From: an uncultured OM182 clade bacterium
Lineage (GTDB): Bacteria > Pseudomonadota > Gammaproteobacteria > Pseudomonadales > Azotimanducaceae
NCBI GenBank assembly: GCA_905182025.1
Contig: CAJJAA010000027.1
Coordinates: 50,302-114,301 of the forward strand
DNA length: 64,000 bases
Direction: 5' to 3'
The notes under the pieces were generated by a model, which was not told where the DNA came from, ran no database searches, and saw only the letters and a list, made by a program, of their open reading frames with translations. How positions within the stretch are numbered: position 1 is the first letter of the stretch; every line of letters starts with the position of its first letter. Below are positions 21,069-31,390 of the stretch, piece by piece. Made by a program: the position numbers and the translations under genes.

Positions 21069-22592
21069 ATGACCGTTGTAACGAAAGATGACCTGATTCA
21101 AAGTATTGCCGATTCCCTTCAGTATATTTCCTACTATCACCCGATAGATTTCATAACAGCATTGAATGAAGCCTATGAACGGGAAGAATCCCGTGCCGCC
21201 AAAGATGCGATGGCGCAAATACTTATTAATTCCAGAATGTGCGCGCAGGGCAATCGCCCGATTTGCCAGGACACCGGTATCGTAAACGTATTTCTGCAAG
21301 TCGGAATGGATGTTCGCTTCGAAACAGACATATCACTTGAAGATATGGTGAATGAAGGTGTCAGGCGAGCCTATTTGTTGCCTGATAATATCCTGCGTGC
21401 GTCTGTACTCGCCGATCCTGCCGGGAAACGCATTAACACCAAAGACAACACGCCCGCCGTCATATATACCGAGCTTGTGCCGGGCGACAAAATTGACGTG
21501 CACGTCGCTGCTAAAGGTGGTGGTTCTGAAGCTAAATCTAAACTTGTCATGTTGAACCCTGCTGACAGCATTGTTGACTGGGTAATCAAAACAGTACCGA
21601 CGATGGGTGCCGGTTGGTGCCCGCCGGGTATGTTAGGCATTGGTATTGGCGGCACAGCCGAGAAGGCTGTTTTAATGGCAAAGCGGTCATTGATGGATCC
21701 CATTGATATTCACGAACTACTTGCGCGTGGTCCATCGAATCGTGTTGAAGAGTTACGATTAGAAATATTCGATAAAGTGAACTCTCTCGGCATTGGTGCG
21801 CAAGGATTGGGAGGTTTGACTACGGTACTTGATGTGAAAGTGATGGATTATCCCACTCACGCGGCGAATCTGCCTGTTGCGATGATTCCGAATTGTGCAG
21901 CCACGCGTCATGCCCATTTTGTGTTGGACGGGTCGGGCCCAGCGGAACTTGAGGTTCCAAAACTCGAAGATTGGCCTGAAATTACCTGGGAAGCGGGACC
22001 CAGTTCTCGTCGAGTCAATTTAGATACAGTCACCAAAGAAGATGTGCTGCAATGGCAACCGGGTGAAACCCTGTTGTTGTCCGGCAAAATGTTGACCGGT
22101 AGAGATGCCGCCCATAAGAAAATTAGAGACTTGTTTGCAGAGGGTAAATCTTTGCCCGACGGCGTCGACCTAAACGGTAAATTTATTTACTACGTTGGCC
22201 CCGTCGATCCGGTAAGAGAAGAGGTTGTCGGACCTGCAGGGCCAACGACGGCGACGCGCATGGACGGCTTCACAGATATGATGCTCGAGAAAACCGGTCT
22301 GCTCGGCATGATCGGTAAGGCAGAACGTGGTCCCGTTGCAATCGAATCCATAAAAAACCACAAAGCGGTCTATCTAATGGCTGTCGGTGGCGCCGCTTTC
22401 CTCGTTTCGAAGGCAATACGTAAATCGAGGGTTGTTGCATTCGAAGAGCTTGGAATGGAGGCGATTCATGAATTTGAGGTGCAAGACATGCCAGTGACCG
22501 TGGCGGTTGATACGCAAGGGGAATCCGTTCATGTGTCGGGTCCCAAGTTGTGGCGTTCGAAAATCGGAAAATTACCAGTAGTAGAAATTTAA
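21069..22592 (+). CDS. Class I fumarate hydratase
   Basis: NRPICQDTGIVNVFLQVG, AAKGGGSEAKSKLVML, VGPAGPTTATRMDGFTD. Confidence 0.93.
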   Translation: MTVVTKDDLIQSIADSLQYISYYHPIDFITALNEAYEREESRAAKDAMAQILINSRMCAQGNRPICQDTGIVNVFLQVGMDVRFETDISLEDMVNEGVRRAYLLPDNILRASVLADPAGKRINTKDNTPAVIYTELVPGDKIDVHVAAKGGGSEAKSKLVMLNPADSIVDWVIKTVPTMGAGWCPPGMLGIGIGGTAEKAVLMAKRSLMDPIDIHELLARGPSNRVEELRLEIFDKVNSLGIGAQGLGGLTTVLDVKVMDYPTHAANLPVAMIPNCAATRHAHFVLDGSGPAELEVPKLEDWPEITWEAGPSSRRVNLDTVTKEDVLQWQPGETLLLSGKMLTGRDAAHKKIRDLFAEGKSLPDGVDLNGKFIYYVGPVDPVREEVVGPAGPTTATRMDGFTDMMLEKTGLLGMIGKAERGPVAIESIKNHKAVYLMAVGGAAFLVSKAIRKSRVVAFEELGMEAIHEFEVQDMPVTVAVDTQGESVHVSGPKLWRSKIGKLPVVEI

Positions 22593-22793
22593 ATCTATAA
22601 TATTCAAGCAGTTACAGATTGTTTCTGTTTCAGTTTCGTTGAATGAGAGCGGAACTTAAGGTACATTAGCGGCTTTTGATACAACGTTGGAAGATGGCCT
22701 GAATGAATTCAAGGTGTCATCGCTAGAATCAACCAGTTGGATCAACGTCATGAATTTTTTGGGCACTGCCCACGCTAACATTGGAACTTTAAT

Positions 22794-25700
22794 ATGGAGC
22801 AAGAAAAGGCTTCCGTTGATCAATTGTATCTTGCCGCAGAAACGCTCGCGCAGGATTTTTCACTGTTTCCGAGAAAAGAGACTGCAGCGGTCATTAAGGG
22901 TCTGCTGACCGAGCAGCAAATCGAGATTGAAGTTGAGCGACTGCGTGGAATGGATGTTGATGCCTATATCGCAGCGGCAGTCAGTCCAGCCGAGGAAGGT
23001 ACGAGGGCAGGTGCAAAGGAGATTATTCAGGCGCTGGACGTTCCGATCTTAAGTGAAATGCAGGATGGTCCATTTTACACTGCAGTCGTTGAAATGAACT
23101 TCAATGGTATCAAGCGTCAAGTTGGCTTAATCGCGCAGGATCGAGCATTTGCCTCAGGTGTTTGGGGCCCAGAGCATCACACCCATGCTGCAGATGCCGC
23201 CGGTGATTATGCGATTCGATCCTTGCCCATTATCTGTTTTATGGATACACCGGGCGCTGATGGTAACGAACTTGCTAACGCGAACAATCAGGCGCATTCA
23301 ATTTCACAGCTTATTGCAGAACTATGTAATGTTGATGTGCCAACGATTGGTATTGTTGCAGGTCAAGGCTATTCCGGTGGTGCGATACCATTAGCCGCAG
23401 GCAATTTGTTGCTTTCTCTTCGAACCGGCGTGTTCAACACGATTCATCCTAAGGGCCTCGCTAACTTGGTGCGTCGATATAATTTGTCTTGGCAAGAGTG
23501 TGCCCAATCGGTGGGTGTGTCGTCTTATGAGCTTTATAAGCAGGGTAATATTGACGGCATTATAGACTACGACCCTGGCGAGACTAACAATATCGCTAAT
23601 CTGCGGAACGCAATGGTGTCGGGTATATTGTCGATTGAAGAAAGTACGCGAGAATTTGTTAGTGATCATCCTGAAATACTTGATCACTATCAGCGCAATA
23701 TTAATCGCTATTTGCACCCCTCTGAATCTCTGTCAGCGGTTCACGCTAGCTCGAACCTGAAGTTGCGAACTTCCCCTACGCAATACCCGAATGTATTTGG
23801 TGTTGCCTATCGATATCTACGTTACTTAGGCCTAAGACGTCGAATCAAAAGTATAAACTTAAGTCAGTATGGTCGCTTAGCATCTGTTGAGCTGCCGGAA
23901 GGCGAGTTGTTTCAGCGCGTTCGTCGTGAACGTCGAACGGCCTTTCTCGATTGGTTACTCGACCCCGATAAAATTCTCTATGAGGATACACTGAACAAAG
24001 CGTGGAAGAACTACGTTGATAAGAAAGCCGTGGTCGGCGACGAGCGTGGTCGGTTTGCTCAGTTAATATTTGGTGAGCCAACAAAGAACTATGAGAATGC
24101 TAAACGTGATCTTTGTTTGCAATGCGGGTTACATCTTTATAACCGTTGGAAGGCAAGCTCAACAGCGAACCTAGAGGCGTTGATAGAACATATCGGCGAC
24201 CAGGATGCGAATGCCTATCTATTGAAAGTTTCTGATATTCGCGACGTCAAGGCGCTACTGCGCACTATGGTGTCGACAGATCTTGCGTTTGTTGTGAAGC
24301 TAAAGTCTCAATTCACCCACGAAGGCAAGAAACTTTTCGGCAAGGATTATATCAACGAAAAAGCGGAGGATTTTCTCGCCACTCAGCTAGCCTCGGAATT
24401 GAATCTTATAATCGAAGAAACGAGTCTCTACGACACGAGTGTCCTGTCCGACGAGACACTTTCTGATTATGCTCAACAACTTATTGCGCAGGGCGGTTAC
24501 GAAGAAAAGCCGTTGAAGCTCAATCGACGCTTACTCGAAGACACAATGTGGTCATACATCAGTCGAAAGACGGATGTCGAACAAGCAAAAACAGACCAGA
24601 ATCGAACTATTTTGGACGTTGTACTTGATGAAGATATTCGAGAGGATTTCGTTCAGGAATGTCAGAATTTAATCGTCTTCAGTCATGTTTACGACAATCT
24701 AATCGGCCAGTTGGCTGTCGTTGCTAAGCAGGCGCAGGACTCTCGAACACTATCTAAAGAGTTCATTGAAGAACTTGTGAATAAAGCTATCGGTGATATG
24801 AATGCAGATGAAGGCTTTAAAGACATTGGCGAAGAGGAAATTAAACGTCGATTTTCTGCATGGATTACTGGGCTGTCTAGTCACGCGGTCAGTGCGACAT
24901 TCTTAAAGTCTGTTGAAGAATGGATTCGTGTTGTTCACAAGGATAAATCCGACACGCTGTTTGTTGTCGTGAGTTTTTTCTTCGAGAAACTATTGCCCGA
25001 ATACTATGCGTCCCAGTCGGGCACGAAGCGCTACGAAGGAAAAGTTGAGCCCGTCAGGATTGGTCGTCGTAAAGATTTTTGGAATCGCCTCACCATTGCC
25101 TATCGAGATCAACTGTTCCATGAGATTTTGACGAAAGAAAAGCGTAGCGGTCGGACGACTTTTGAAACCCTGTTAGATAAGTATGTGTCTAACTTCCAAG
25201 AGTTGAATGGCGATCTAATGTCATCTAACCCCGTCGCTTTTCCGACATTCAGGCCGTCTATTGAATCCGCATTGAAGAACGGCGTGAGACCACACGGCCT
25301 TGTTACAGGTATTGGTGACTTTGATACGGGTACTGGCTGCTATAAGGTCGGTCTCGTTATGCCAAATGTTGCGTTCCAGGCTGGTAGTATCGACAGCTCT
25401 GACTGCGTTCGGTTTTGCAAGCTGCTGGTTGAATGTGCGATACAAAGACTTCCCGTTGTATGTTTTATTTCTTCCGGCGGTATGCAAACCAAAGAAGGCG
25501 CGGCAGCACTCTTTACGATGGCGGTTGTGAATGATCGGATTACTCGATTCGTTCGAGACAATGATCTGCCGATCATTATGTTTGGCTATGGTGACTGTAC
25601 CGGCGGTGCACAGGCAAGTTTTGTGACACACCCATTGGCACAAACTTATTATTTTACGGGTACGAAAATGCCTTTTGCTGGTCAAACGGTGATCGAGTCG

Positions 25701-27704
25701 AACCTACCATTTACCTGCTTAATGAGTAACTACCTTTCGGTCAAAGCCGGTGCGATGGCTGGCATGGTTAAACATCCGTTCTCCGAGGATCTAGATAACC
25801 AGTTGCAGAGTGTTGACCCAGCCTTACCTATGCCGACGGAAACGATTGAGCAGGTTGTCGAACGCATCATGTCTGGCTCATTGTCGCCGTCAGAGCCTGT
25901 CGTTAAAAACATCACGATGTCTGAAGCTGAACTTATTCGCCCGATAAAACGCACGCTAATTCATGCACGCGGTTGTACCGCGGTGAAGTTAGTTTCTAAA
26001 GCCAAAGAATTTGGCTACGAAGTTGTATTGGTTCAGTCAGATCCTGATATGGATTCTGTTCCTGCTGATATGGTTCGAGATGACCCCAAACACGCGCTTG
26101 TTTGTATAGGTGGTAATACTTCTGATGAGAGTTATTTGAATGCACTGAGTGTATTAAGTATCGCTGAAGCGCAGCAGGTCGACTCATTGCACCCGGGTAT
26201 TGGTTTTCTTTCTGAAGACCCGAATTTTGCCAAGATTGTTCGTCAGCGGAATTTAAATTTTATTGGTCCTAAAGTTGTCAGCATGGAAACAATGGGTAAT
26301 AAATCTAATGCGATTAGTACGACCATGAGCATTAATGTGCCGGTAGTTCCTGGTAGTCACGGTATTGTCGATACGCCCGAGCAGGCTGCGGAGATTTCGG
26401 AAAAAGTTGTTTACCCTGTGCTATTAAAAGCTGTCCACGGCGGCGGCGGTAAGGGTATTCAGGTCGTCAACAAACCCGAAGAAATTCACTCGTTGTTCCA
26501 CCGAGTCCGTGCCGAAGCCAAAGGTGCTTTCGGAAACGGTGATGTTTACATCGAAAAATTTGTTACCTCTCTGCGTCACATCGAGGCACAGATTCTTAGG
26601 GATACACATGGTAATTGTAAGGTGCTGGGTATTCGAGACTGTAGTGTGCAGCGGAATAACCAAAAGCTGATGGAAGAGTCAGGCTCAACAATGCTGCCTG
26701 AAGAGCTGAAACAGATGGTTTATGAATATGCCTATAAGATCGCCGATACGGTTGATTATATTGGTGCTGGAACTGTCGAGTTTATCTATGACGTGCCGAG
26801 TAATGCTATTTACTTTATGGAAATGAATACGCGCTTGCAGGTTGAGCATCCGGTAACGGAAGTTGTGACAGGCATCGATATAGTTCAAAAACAATTTGAA
26901 ATAGCGTCAGGTGCATCAATAGCCGATTTGGAGCCAAGCGAGACGGGTTATGGCTTGGAAGTTCGAGTTAATGCTGAGAAAACGGTGCTCGATTCAGAGG
27001 GCAATGTTTCCTTCACGCCAACGCCAGGTGAAATCACTGTCTGTGAATTGCCAGAGCAAGAGGGCTTCCAGCTGATCTCAATGGCAGGCGAAGGAAAGTT
27101 TGTTTCGCCCTTCTATGACAGTTTGATTATTCAAATCATTTGCCATGGAACCGACCGAAAAGATGCGACTGAAAAAATGTTTGCGTATCTTGAACGGGTC
27201 AAGATTCACGGTATTTGCACAAACATCAGTTTGATCAAACGTATCTTGAAAGATGATGAGTTCCAAAATGGCATTTATGACACCAGCTACCTTCCCAAGT
27301 TTTTAAGTCGCATCGACGTTAATGCGCTGATCGAGGAGGTTGAAGAAGCTTCTGGTATGGCCGGTGGTGCACTTGATATCGAAATGCTGAAGATTGAGGG
27401 CAGTGATGAGCTAAAGGTTCTTTCACCTTCAACAGGTGTTTTCTATCGGACCCCTTCACCTTCAGAGCCTGATTACGTGAATGTCGGCGATGTCATTTCT
27501 ACTGAAGATGTTATGTGTCAGCTAGAGGCGATGAAAATGTTTACGCCGATGAACTTGAGTACATTTTCGAGTTTAGATGGCGAGCTTTATCCGTCAGCTC
27601 AACAGTACAAGGTGACACGCATCAATCAGACCGGCGGCCAGCAGGTCAACGAGGGCGACCTGCTCTTTGTGATCAAGCCAATGCTGACTGCGACGTCAGC
27701 CTAG
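22794..27704 (+). CDS. Single-chain acyl-CoA carboxylase: CT-alpha-like, unassigned region, CT-beta-like, biotin carboxylase, biotinyl domain
   Basis: CT-alpha: DTPGADGNELANANNQAHSISQLI / GQGYSGGAIPLAAGN; CT-beta: ISSGGMQTKEGAAALF / GDCTGGAQASF; BC: LLKAVHGGGGKGIQVV / FMEMNTRLQVEHPVTEVVTGID; biotinyl LEAMKMF (Lys codon 27534). Confidence 0.9.
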   Translation: MEQEKASVDQLYLAAETLAQDFSLFPRKETAAVIKGLLTEQQIEIEVERLRGMDVDAYIAAAVSPAEEGTRAGAKEIIQALDVPILSEMQDGPFYTAVVEMNFNGIKRQVGLIAQDRAFASGVWGPEHHTHAADAAGDYAIRSLPIICFMDTPGADGNELANANNQAHSISQLIAELCNVDVPTIGIVAGQGYSGGAIPLAAGNLLLSLRTGVFNTIHPKGLANLVRRYNLSWQECAQSVGVSSYELYKQGNIDGIIDYDPGETNNIANLRNAMVSGILSIEESTREFVSDHPEILDHYQRNINRYLHPSESLSAVHASSNLKLRTSPTQYPNVFGVAYRYLRYLGLRRRIKSINLSQYGRLASVELPEGELFQRVRRERRTAFLDWLLDPDKILYEDTLNKAWKNYVDKKAVVGDERGRFAQLIFGEPTKNYENAKRDLCLQCGLHLYNRWKASSTANLEALIEHIGDQDANAYLLKVSDIRDVKALLRTMVSTDLAFVVKLKSQFTHEGKKLFGKDYINEKAEDFLATQLASELNLIIEETSLYDTSVLSDETLSDYAQQLIAQGGYEEKPLKLNRRLLEDTMWSYISRKTDVEQAKTDQNRTILDVVLDEDIREDFVQECQNLIVFSHVYDNLIGQLAVVAKQAQDSRTLSKEFIEELVNKAIGDMNADEGFKDIGEEEIKRRFSAWITGLSSHAVSATFLKSVEEWIRVVHKDKSDTLFVVVSFFFEKLLPEYYASQSGTKRYEGKVEPVRIGRRKDFWNRLTIAYRDQLFHEILTKEKRSGRTTFETLLDKYVSNFQELNGDLMSSNPVAFPTFRPSIESALKNGVRPHGLVTGIGDFDTGTGCYKVGLVMPNVAFQAGSIDSSDCVRFCKLLVECAIQRLPVVCFISSGGMQTKEGAAALFTMAVVNDRITRFVRDNDLPIIMFGYGDCTGGAQASFVTHPLAQTYYFTGTKMPFAGQTVIESNLPFTCLMSNYLSVKAGAMAGMVKHPFSEDLDNQLQSVDPALPMPTETIEQVVERIMSGSLSPSEPVVKNITMSEAELIRPIKRTLIHARGCTAVKLVSKAKEFGYEVVLVQSDPDMDSVPADMVRDDPKHALVCIGGNTSDESYLNALSVLSIAEAQQVDSLHPGIGFLSEDPNFAKIVRQRNLNFIGPKVVSMETMGNKSNAISTTMSINVPVVPGSHGIVDTPEQAAEISEKVVYPVLLKAVHGGGGKGIQVVNKPEEIHSLFHRVRAEAKGAFGNGDVYIEKFVTSLRHIEAQILRDTHGNCKVLGIRDCSVQRNNQKLMEESGSTMLPEELKQMVYEYAYKIADTVDYIGAGTVEFIYDVPSNAIYFMEMNTRLQVEHPVTEVVTGIDIVQKQFEIASGASIADLEPSETGYGLEVRVNAEKTVLDSEGNVSFTPTPGEITVCELPEQEGFQLISMAGEGKFVSPFYDSLIIQIICHGTDRKDATEKMFAYLERVKIHGICTNISLIKRILKDDEFQNGIYDTSYLPKFLSRIDVNALIEEVEEASGMAGGALDIEMLKIEGSDELKVLSPSTGVFYRTPSPSEPDYVNVGDVISTEDVMCQLEAMKMFTPMNLSTFSSLDGELYPSAQQYKVTRINQTGGQQVNEGDLLFVIKPMLTATSA

Positions 27705-27778
27705 CTCGAGCGATTTTCGTAATACGAAGTGCGGCATCGTCTATCCGTTTTTAATGCGTATAGGCGCTAGCCGGGCTT

Positions 27779-27817
27779 AATCGACCTGCTCAATTGACCT
27801 GCTTAATTGGCAGGTTT
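27779..27817. repeat. Degenerate 13-nt tandem repeat
   Basis: AATCGACCTGCTC / AATTGACCTGCTT / AATTGGCAGGTTT; includes hairpin ACCTGC-TTAATTG-GCAGGT. Confidence 0.55.
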
Positions 27818-27955
27818 AGTTGACACGAATGTTCGGTGACTTTCTGCTGCTGGGTGTGGACACCTTGGCTCGCTAAAGGGTGGCAAATGGTCAGACGGTA
27901 TCAGTTTGGCATCATTGCCTGTGGTGCCGTCAGTACCTGTTCAACCGGCGCTAAT

Positions 27956-28687
27956 TTAGCTAAACAGATCCATCATTCCTTTGGCTATGTACAGCAGTCC
28001 AATGGCCATAATTAGGTATCGGCCAATCAGTTTGAATTGGTGATCATCTATTCTCTCCACTATCGTTTTTCCGATAGCGTTACCGGCGATAGCAGCGATA
28101 ATGACGCCGGTGTAAACCCAAACCGGCAGCGTAATGCTGAGGGAGAAGAAATAGGCGTAGTAACTCAGTTTAATCATATGACCGAGTGTTTGGGTGATCG
28201 CTTTAGTGCCTAAAATTTCGTGTCGAGTCAAACTGCTTTTGACGTAGAAAACATCGAGTACCGGGCCGGAGGCTCCCGCGAGCATTTGTGCCAACGTCAC
28301 TACGATACCCGATAGAAACGCGATGCAGGTTCGCTGCATATCCAGATTGATGTTAGTCGGCAATGCCATTGCGAGAAAAGGAAAGCTGCCAATCACAATA
28401 AAGATAAGTGCCTTGTCAGGCACGAGTGTAAGCCAGATAAAGAGCAGAAGTACGATAAGACTGCCCAGGCCGTAGGGTATTAACACGGTCCATTTAATAT
28501 GCCGACGGTAGAGCCAAACACGGGAGCCATTAGAGAAACTTTGCGCTATGCCGTGCAGAACCATCGCTGCCGGCACGGATAGGAACAGGCTAAAAACACC
28601 CATCAGTATCATACCGCCGGCCATACTAAGGACCCCTGAGATAAGACTGGTAGCAAGTGTTGCTAAAAGTAGCAGTAAATAACTCAT
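27956..28687 (-). CDS. TauE/SafE-type permease
   Basis: Multi-TM; FLSGIVVTLAQMLAGASGPVLDVFYVKSSLTRHEILGTKAITQ. Confidence 0.85.
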   Translation of the reverse strand: MSYLLLLLATLATSLISGVLSMAGGMILMGVFSLFLSVPAAMVLHGIAQSFSNGSRVWLYRRHIKWTVLIPYGLGSLIVLLLFIWLTLVPDKALIFIVIGSFPFLAMALPTNINLDMQRTCIAFLSGIVVTLAQMLAGASGPVLDVFYVKSSLTRHEILGTKAITQTLGHMIKLSYYAYFFSLSITLPVWVYTGVIIAAIAGNAIGKTIVERIDDHQFKLIGRYLIMAIGLLYIAKGMMDLFS

Positions 28688-28785
28688 AGTGTGAATGCCC
28701 GAGCGCGTTTTAGCATAATATGAGATTCAACCTATGATAAAAGAGAATATGTAGAATAGAATGTATATCTTTGTGGAATGCTTTG

Positions 28786-29631
28786 ATGATTGAGAATCTG
28801 GAAACCCTGCTAGCGCTCTCTCGCACCGGCACAATGCTCGAGGCGAGTACGGAATTACGTGTTTCTCAGTCAGCTGTGAGCAAGCGAATTGCTGTCTTAG
28901 AAAAATACTATGCCCGCAAGCTTATTCAGAAGAAGGGGCGGCGGGTCGAGTTGACCCAGCATGGTCAGCAATTAGTCGATAAAATATCGCCGATTCTGTC
29001 GGAGCTTAGAGATCTGTTCGTTGATGATATGAATGCCAGCAAAGGTGAGCTCATTATCGGCGTGTCAGAAGCCATTCTTTCTTCTTGGGGTCCTAAAACC
29101 TTTATTCAGGTTCAAAGTGAGATGCCGGAAGCTCATTTCGTTTTCCATACTCACCGCACCCCGGTGGTGCTGGATAGAATACGTTCCGGTGAGTTTATGG
29201 CAGGGGTTTGTACGGGTTCAGATAATCACGATACTGATCTGCAGTCTGAGGTGCTGTTTCATGAGCCGATGGTTATCATTCCTTCAGCCCTTGAGAAGCT
29301 CAAATGGCCGCAGCAGGATAGTTTGGATGTGATCACGATTGAGGACTATTCGGGCGCCTGGCGCTCGTTTAAAGATGAAGCGGCTCGACTAAAGATCAGA
29401 AGGTCCGTGTCACTCGAATCCTTTTTCAGTGTCGCCCAAATGGCGATTGCCGGGTTTGGTCATGGCTTGGTGCCGATTGGCGTGGCTCAGACATTGAAGG
29501 TGCCTGATGATTGCCTGATTAATCTAAGTCAATCAGGCTTGAGTCGGCCTGTGCGCTTTGTTGCACGAAAGTCTACCTATTCACTGCCGATCGTAACCAA
29601 CTTCTACCAATCGTTAAGTCGAAAGCTTTAG
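28786..29631 (+). CDS. LysR-family transcriptional regulator
   Basis: N-terminal HTH MIENLETLLALSRTGTMLEASTELRVSQSAVSKRIAVLEK; divergent from the TauE/SafE gene. Confidence 0.9.
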   Translation: MIENLETLLALSRTGTMLEASTELRVSQSAVSKRIAVLEKYYARKLIQKKGRRVELTQHGQQLVDKISPILSELRDLFVDDMNASKGELIIGVSEAILSSWGPKTFIQVQSEMPEAHFVFHTHRTPVVLDRIRSGEFMAGVCTGSDNHDTDLQSEVLFHEPMVIIPSALEKLKWPQQDSLDVITIEDYSGAWRSFKDEAARLKIRRSVSLESFFSVAQMAIAGFGHGLVPIGVAQTLKVPDDCLINLSQSGLSRPVRFVARKSTYSLPIVTNFYQSLSRKL

Positions 29632-29686
29632 CCGATTTTGCATGGCCCCTTGCGCTAGCTTCTTTTTAAACCGATAAAAAGTAAGC

Positions 29687-31099
29687 CTAATAAGAGTAGG
29701 TGTTGCCGTCATTATTGGTCAGAGTAAGTCTGTTGATATCCGATGATTCGGTATGACCGATCCGCTTTGCATCGATTCCATAACTCTCGGCAATTGAAAT
29801 CAAATTATCGACTTGATCTTCGGGGACATAAAGCTCCATGCGGTGGCCCATATTATAAACCTTATACATTTCCTCCCAGCGGGTGCCGGATGCTTTTTGA
29901 ATCGCATCGAACAAAGGTGGCGTGGGAAATAAGTTATCTTTCACAAAATGCACATTGCGGCCAAACTTGACGCACTTTGTTTGCGCCCCACCTGAACAAT
30001 GAATGATGCCTTTTATATCCGAGCCAATTTCTTTCAATGCGGTTTGAATGACAGGTGCATAAGTGCGGGTTGGGCTCAGAATTGCTTCACCAACAGAGAG
30101 TGCCGAATTCGGCAGGGCATCTTCAAGTTTGTAAGGGCCACAATAAACGAGTTCCTTCGAGACATTGGGGTCGAAAGACTCTGGATAGTTTTCGGCATAG
30201 TAGTGGCTCAGCATATCGTGTCTTGCACTGGTTAGACCATTGCTGCCAATACCGCTGTTAGCATTGGATTCATAGGACGCTTGACCCGTTGACGAAAGCC
30301 CGACGATTGCCAGATTTGATGTGATTTCGTTCCGCACGACATCATCTTTCTTCATGATGGCGACAGCGCATGAGTCAACGACAACCGTACCCGTCAGATC
30401 GCCAACGTCTGCCGTTTCTCCGCCGCCAGAATAGATATTAATACCTAGGTCTCGTAGTTGTGCCATGAAGGACTCACTTCCTTCAATAAGTGCTGAGACA
30501 ACCTCACCCGGGCAATTAAGCGCGTTGCGATTAATGGTGTTTGAAATGAGTATGCGACCATTAATGCCGACGCACAGGAGATCATCCAGGTTCATAACAA
30601 TACTGTCTTGAGCAATGCCATGAAAAACTGAAGCATCACCCGTCTCTTTGTATTTCAAATAGGCGATGATAGATTTCGTGCCGCTGCCGTCCGCATGGAT
30701 GATGTTGCACTTCTCTGGATCACCGCCGAGGTAATCTTCCGTTATTTTGCAAAATGCACCAGGAATGCTGCCGGCGTCCAGACGATCGACCACGTTATGC
30801 ACTTCTGACTTGTCAGAACTAACTCCTCGAGCTTGATACCGACTGTTCGGAGAGCGATCTGAGGCGATGGCGACGGTGAATCCAGATCGATCCTTTGCTT
30901 CGATGACGCCGCGAAACTCGAGTTGCCTTAGCGCTTTTGCGACCGTATTGGCCGCAAGCCCGTTATCTTTGGCGAGATTGCGAATACTGGGCAGCTTTTC
31001 TGCCGGGGCTAATTCGCCCGTGTTAATTGAAAAATGGAGCTGGTCGATAATTTGCTGGAAAACAGGAATGGGTGACGTGTTATCGATAGCGAGTTTCAT
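29687..31099 (-). CDS. GntR-type winged-helix domain fused to PurM-like AIR synthetase domain
   Basis: N-terminus [76 protein letters not shown] (GntR wHTH); then [24 protein letters not shown]...[16 protein letters not shown]...[10 protein letters not shown]...[13 protein letters not shown]...[13 protein letters not shown]...[12 protein letters not shown] (PurM). Start at 31099 chosen over ORF-track 31276. Confidence 0.88.
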   Translation of the reverse strand: MKLAIDNTSPIPVFQQIIDQLHFSINTGELAPAEKLPSIRNLAKDNGLAANTVAKALRQLEFRGVIEAKDRSGFTVAIASDRSPNSRYQARGVSSDKSEVHNVVDRLDAGSIPGAFCKITEDYLGGDPEKCNIIHADGSGTKSIIAYLKYKETGDASVFHGIAQDSIVMNLDDLLCVGINGRILISNTINRNALNCPGEVVSALIEGSESFMAQLRDLGINIYSGGGETADVGDLTGTVVVDSCAVAIMKKDDVVRNEITSNLAIVGLSSTGQASYESNANSGIGSNGLTSARHDMLSHYYAENYPESFDPNVSKELVYCGPYKLEDALPNSALSVGEAILSPTRTYAPVIQTALKEIGSDIKGIIHCSGGAQTKCVKFGRNVHFVKDNLFPTPPLFDAIQKASGTRWEEMYKVYNMGHRMELYVPEDQVDNLISIAESYGIDAKRIGHTESSDINRLTLTNNDGNTYSY

Positions 31100-31129
31100 A
31101 ATGTCCGGTGGCCTGATGAATAGACTAAT

Positions 31130-31149
31130 TGTATTAATCTGATAATACA
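31130..31149. promoter_or_regulatory. Perfect inverted repeat TGTATTA-N6-TAATACA, candidate operator for the GntR-PurM protein
   Basis: TGTATTA ATCTGA TAATACA, 30 nt upstream of the ATG at 31099 (minus strand). Confidence 0.6.
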
Positions 31150-31390
31150 GATAAGCGGGGCACATGAACAGACCTAGCCGCCTCGAGTTTGCTTTCGAAC
31201 GCCTTTGTTGGCCGTCCTGTTTGTCTGACATCAAGCCACGTGGGCAATTTACTAGAAGGCGAGGTAGATACAGCAAATTATCTGAGCTGAATCGCGAATT
31301 ATTACGTGCGATCTTCTATAATGCCGCCTTTCAAATATCCGGCAATGCTTGGATACATTTAGGTTTTGGTTATATTGAGGTGTGCTTTGC

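Noticed and set aside
29687-31276. ORF-track start at 31276 for the GntR-PurM gene
   Set aside because: The extra 59 aa show no conserved pattern and would place the start upstream of the dyad; [17 protein letters not shown] at 31099 matches the usual GntR N-terminus.
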